The notes under the pieces are model-generated. The model had not been told where the DNA came from. It did no database searches and saw nothing but the letters and a program-made list of their open reading frames with translations. DNA of 25,118 nt, from contig JANMLV010000086.1 in the NCBI GenBank assembly GCA_031372705.1, forward strand, positions 1 to 25,118. Reading direction: 5' to 3'. Origin of the DNA: UBA7236 sp031372705 (lineage in GTDB: Bacteria > Bacteroidota > Bacteroidia > Chitinophagales > BACL12). A program made the translations under genes and the position numbers. The stretch's first letter is position 1, and each line of letters starts with the position of its first letter. Of this stretch, positions 23,283 through 25,118 are shown one piece after another.

Positions 23283-24958
23283 AAAAAGTTACCCTGATAT
23301 TGTTAATGCTAATTTGCACACAATTAGCATCAACACAAAATAATTATAAAATAAGATGTGAGGCAGATACGGCACTCGCACCTTTTTACCATGGAATTGC
23401 ATCGGGCGATCCTTCGCAAAATAGTGTGTTATTATGGACAAGAATTACTATCGATACAATTGAAAATCCATTAGTTGAATGGCGTGTGGCAACCGATACT
23501 TTATTTACCGATATTGTAGCTTCGGGAACGCAAATTTCAAATGCCGAAAACGACTTTTGCATACATGCTGAAGCAACCGGTTTAAATAGCAATACTTGGT
23601 ATTACTATCAATTTACCTACGAAGGCTTTCATTCACTTACCGGCCGAACAAAAACCCTACCGGAAGGTGATATCGACAGCATGCGATTTGCTATAATTTC
23701 TTGTGCAAGTTTAAATGCCGGATATTTTAATGTGTATGATATTATTACCCGCCGAAACGATTTTGATGCCGTTATTTTTTTAGGCGATTACATTTATGAA
23801 TATGAAAGTGATGGATACGGATATAATAATGCCGTTGACAGACCATATGAACCCGATGGTGAAATTCTATCGTTGAGTGATTACAGAACGCGGCATTCAC
23901 AATATAAACTCGACAATCAATTACGTGTTTTGCATCAAAATTTTCCCTTTATTTGTTTGTGGGACGACCATGAATTTGCAGATAATGCTTATAACGACGG
24001 TGCCGTAAATCACCAGCCATTAATTGAAGGCGATTGGTATGAAAGAGTATTAGCTGCCGAAGATGCTTATTTCGATTGGATGCCGGTTGCCAAAAGCACT
24101 GACACGCTTGACCCATTCCGCACTTATCGCTCATTTAATATGGGTAATTTAATTGATTTATTTGTGCTGGATACAAGGGTTGATTATCGCACCAAACAAC
24201 TTGATTATTTCGATTTTAATTTTGACGATACATCACGCCATATTATTAGCTATGCGCAACGCAATTGGCTGTTTAATGGATTAAGTAACTCAAGTGCACA
24301 ATGGAAAATTATCGGGCAACAAGTTATGGTATCGCCTTTAACTGCACTTGGTATACCAATTAATGATGATCAATGGGATGGTTATCCGAATGACCAAGAA
24401 GCATTACTGCAATTTTTACGCGATAGCATTGCCTACAACAAAGTTATTTTAACAGGCGATATTCATTCGAGTTGGGCAAATGATGTAGCAACACCGGCTT
24501 ATGATGCAGGAAGTCATACAGGAAGCGCCGCAGTTGAATTTGTTGGGCCAAGTGTTACATCACCAAGTTTAGAATTAGGCTGGGCTGAAGACGCCATTCA
24601 ATTAATGAATGAACATATAAAATTCATTGATATCGAACATCGCGGATTTTTAATGTTAGATGTAACTAAAGAAAAAACGCAAGGCGATTACTATTTCATC
24701 AACAATATTAATACCATTGATACTATTTATAATTATGATGATAGTTGGATGATATTAAATGGTAACAATTGGTTGTATCACGCTGATTCAGCAACCGTGC
24801 GCGCAGCAAATAAAATTATTCCACTGGCACCTGCTTGCCCTGCATCGCCGGATACCGCAACCCAAATAATAAACTTTGCTGATTTAGTTTTATTGGGATT
24901 ATATCCTAATCCTGTATCAACAATATTAACTGTTCAATATAGTTTGTTTGAGCAATAA
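23279..24958 (+). CDS. PhoD-like alkaline phosphatase; T9SS sorting domain cut short by in-frame TAA
   Basis: This 559-residue secreted metallophosphatase has a signal peptide (MKKVTLILLMLICTQLAS), the PhoD N-terminal Fn3-like domain (FYHGIASGDPSQNSVLLWTRIT to TKTLPEG) and the PhoD catalytic domain. Metal-site motifs are FLGDYIYEY, LWDDHEFADNAYNDG and GDIHSSW. It should release phosphate from diesters or monoesters outside the cytoplasm. From about residue 540 a T9SS sorting domain begins (LGLYPNPVSTILTV), but TAA at 24956 ends the frame after FEQ. The same frame continues coherently to the window end. The product as written would lack most of the export signal and might stay in the periplasm. 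Confidence 0.88.
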   Translation: MKKVTLILLMLICTQLASTQNNYKIRCEADTALAPFYHGIASGDPSQNSVLLWTRITIDTIENPLVEWRVATDTLFTDIVASGTQISNAENDFCIHAEATGLNSNTWYYYQFTYEGFHSLTGRTKTLPEGDIDSMRFAIISCASLNAGYFNVYDIITRRNDFDAVIFLGDYIYEYESDGYGYNNAVDRPYEPDGEILSLSDYRTRHSQYKLDNQLRVLHQNFPFICLWDDHEFADNAYNDGAVNHQPLIEGDWYERVLAAEDAYFDWMPVAKSTDTLDPFRTYRSFNMGNLIDLFVLDTRVDYRTKQLDYFDFNFDDTSRHIISYAQRNWLFNGLSNSSAQWKIIGQQVMVSPLTALGIPINDDQWDGYPNDQEALLQFLRDSIAYNKVILTGDIHSSWANDVATPAYDAGSHTGSAAVEFVGPSVTSPSLELGWAEDAIQLMNEHIKFIDIEHRGFLMLDVTKEKTQGDYYFINNINTIDTIYNYDDSWMILNGNNWLYHADSATVRAANKIIPLAPACPASPDTATQIINFADLVLLGLYPNPVSTILTVQYSLFEQ

Positions 24959-25118
24959 ACGTTTGCCATTCAAATTGATGACATTTCCGGAAAAAAAATC
25001 CGACATTTCACAGTTACGCAAAATGTCGGATTAAATATATTTAAATTAAATTTAGCAGATTTAAATGCCGGCAGTTACACTATTTCTTTTATCACCAAAA
25101 AAGGCATTAAAACTGCAA
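24959..25118 (+). pseudogene. Severed remainder of the PhoD protein's T9SS sorting domain (partial at window end)
   Basis: In the same frame as the phosphatase and directly after its TAA, 53 codons read TFAIQIDDISGKKIRHF, then LNLADLNAGSYTISF and ITKKGIKTA. These are the expected strands of a T9SS type A domain (D-x-x-G-K, L-x-x-G-x-Y). No further stop or frameshift occurs before the window ends. A perfect 12-bp inverted repeat lies inside it (24997-25008 with 25021-25032). Confidence 0.8.

Noticed and set aside
24997..25032. Terminator after the PhoD-like gene
   Set aside because: The 12-bp hairpin lies within a sequence that still reads as the sorting domain and has no U tract. More likely coincidental or linked to the stop-codon oddity.

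Overview
The window looks like a chromosomal segment of an AT-rich member of the Bacteroidota. Several independent signs agree: a PorP/SprF-family type IX secretion (T9SS) protein, C-terminal 'YPNP' T9SS sorting domains on three secreted proteins, a DUF5723 outer-membrane barrel, a bacterial geranylgeranylglyceryl-phosphate synthase of the Bacteroidota type, promoters with the TAnnTTTG -7 box, starts without Shine-Dalgarno sequences (two of them TTG), and dispersed intergenic repeats of the 'GCCACGAAG' kind. I see no rRNA, tRNA, CRISPR array, complete insertion sequence or prophage.

Layout. 1-900: a small lipoprotein gene between two inverted-repeat elements. 896-4183 (-): B12-dependent ribonucleotide reductase nrdJ with a clear terminator and, in its leader, a second terminator-like hairpin. 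4538-5199 (+): a DUF6364 antitoxin / PIN toxin pair behind two identical palindromes, followed by a repeat-filled gap. 5558-6850 (+): pirin and YceI genes ending at a strong terminator. 6851-7474: repeat-rich, with one copy of a roughly 180-bp element. 7475-10324 (+): GGGP synthase, rsgA, dtd and a membrane protein. 10325-14395 (-): a decayed gene copy, an intact T9SS cargo gene, and a large T9SS-exported candidate glycosidase (clan GH-A-like) whose signal peptide is split by a run of eight G. 14396-14800: second copy of the roughly 180-bp element. 14801-16909: a VanX-type dipeptidase lipoprotein converging with a DUF5723 barrel. 17141-18704 (+): a secreted coiled-coil protein and a YgjP-type zinc peptidase. 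19116-20858 (-): a YwqK-like repeat protein and PorP/SprF. 21028-22068 (+): rlmN. 22126-25118 (+): a tight cluster of a cysteine-rich mini-lipoprotein, a MauE-thioredoxin fusion and a PhoD-like phosphatase whose T9SS sorting domain is cut by an in-frame TAA.

The genes fall into two groups. One is housekeeping: nucleotide reduction, ribosome maturation, tRNA proofreading, 23S rRNA/tRNA methylation and ether-lipid precursor synthesis. The other is a cell-surface group: T9SS machinery and its cargo, an OM barrel, lipoproteins and envelope redox. The most notable observations are lesions that would switch T9SS cargo off: a homopolymer in one signal peptide and a nonsense codon at the start of one sorting domain. 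Other notable points are a strand-specific leader hairpin on nrdJ, paired operators on the toxin-antitoxin operon, and three copies of a two-armed inverted repeat sitting at gene 3' ends.
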